Shown piece after piece: positions 63,743 through 64,000 of a stretch of DNA of 64,000 bases. This stretch comes from Asanoa iriomotensis. Its GTDB lineage: Bacteria > Actinomycetota > Actinomycetes > Mycobacteriales > Micromonosporaceae. The stretch covers positions 1-64,000 of the forward strand of contig NZ_BONC01000045.1 in assembly GCF_016862515.1 (NCBI RefSeq), given 5' to 3'. How positions within the stretch are numbered: position 1 is the stretch's first letter; every line of letters starts with the position of its first letter. The notes under the pieces were generated by a model. It ran no database searches. It had not been told where the DNA came from and saw only the letters and a list, made by a program, of their open reading frames with translations. Position numbers and translations under genes: made by a program.

Positions 63743-64000
63743 TCATTTAGGTTCCCGCAGGTCAGCCACGAAGATCGGCAGATCCCGCAACCGGTCGCCG
63801 GCCGTGCGGTCCAGTTCGTCGATCGCGAACGGCCCCGGATCCACGCGACCCAGGGTGCGCAGGACCCGCTCGGCCAGCCGGCTCAGCATCAGCCCGGCCC
63901 GCCGGGCGAACCGGTCCTCCGGAGGCGGCAGCCGCCCGCCGTGCGCGACGTAGGCGGCCAACGTCCGTTCCCGGCCGCCACCGAAGGCGTACGCCGCGTG
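63743..64000 (-). CDS. C-terminal fragment of an unidentified protein (cut by window edge)
   Basis: The last 85 codons of a leftward gene run off the right edge with no stop. The visible part is HAAYAFGGGRERTLAAYVAHGG (22 residues, given here as HAAYAFGGGRERT then LAAYVAHGG), LPPPEDRFARRAGLMLSRLAERVLRTL, VDPGPFAIDELDR, IFVADLREPK. I do not recognise the family. It precedes the MoxR operon with a 60-base gap. Confidence 0.6.
   Translation of the reverse strand, partial: HAAYAFGGGRERTLAAYVAHGGRLPPPEDRFARRAGLMLSRLAERVLRTLGRVDPGPFAIDELDRTAGDRLRDLPIFVADLREPK

Overview
The window is a contiguous piece of a very GC-rich actinobacterial chromosome. I infer the order Micromonosporales, probably Micromonosporaceae. 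This rests on the extreme third-position GC of every gene, the gene families present, and a gene order that follows the Mycobacterium tuberculosis stretch running from glnD-glnB-amt-ftsY-smc through mutM-rnc-DUF177-sepIVA, coaD-rsmD, recG-fakA-like-rpmB, thiL, ddl, gpsA, fbiD, ppk1, mutT1, hupB, leuD-leuC to ndgR. The genus cannot be resolved from the sequence alone. Most of the window is therefore conserved core. There are no insertion sequences, prophage genes or CRISPR arrays, and no stretch over 300 bases lacks a gene.

Layout. 94-2984: sensor kinase plus ABC exporter operon (leftward). 3070-7063: nitrogen operon amtB-glnB-glnD with a GlnR-like leader site. 7258-9225: small-molecule kinase and ftsY. 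9365-11666: a PhoD-family phosphatase and a DinB-like protein. 11672-12291: a MazF/PemK-type toxin with its antitoxin. 12367-16563: smc and a HAD hydrolase. 16816-18068: a small coiled-coil protein and a CAP-domain surface protein. 18166-21697: a three-gene, ATGA-coupled Pel-like polysaccharide operon (PelF-type glycosyltransferase, flippase-like membrane protein, spherulin-4/GH114-like protein). It sits between smc and mutM, which are close neighbours in related genomes. 21665-26833: mutM, rnc, plsX, rpmF, DUF177, sepIVA, coaD, rsmD. 26961-33510: YceI, Tat amine oxidase, DUF3515, AsnC-type sensor domain, thiL, ECF sigma with a membrane partner, GNAT, rpmB.

33674-43525: epimerase, FakA-like kinase, recG, a HIT protein bracketed by two related 94-nt palindromes, ddl, a PLP enzyme, gpsA, plsC. 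43630-49244: fbiD/cofC with a cold-shock-like tail, and the polyphosphate/nucleotide group ppk1, CYTH-CHAD, mutT1. 49300-54871: membrane-anchored EEP phosphatase, hupB, leuD, leuC and divergent ndgR. 54934-55155: tRNA-Glu and tRNA-Gln. 55232-64000: FAH-family hydrolase, methyltransferase, unknown proteins, a CGNR regulator divergent from a hydrolase, then the MoxR-DUF58-VWA-serine protease operon and a gene cut by the right edge.

The most interesting points are the compact Pel-like operon, the paired palindromes around the HIT gene, the FbiD-cold-shock fusion with a possible internal start, the back-to-back leuC/ndgR promoters, and a recurring geometry (TAnnnT 6-8 nt before the start codon, no Shine-Dalgarno) pointing to leaderless mRNAs at about ten genes.
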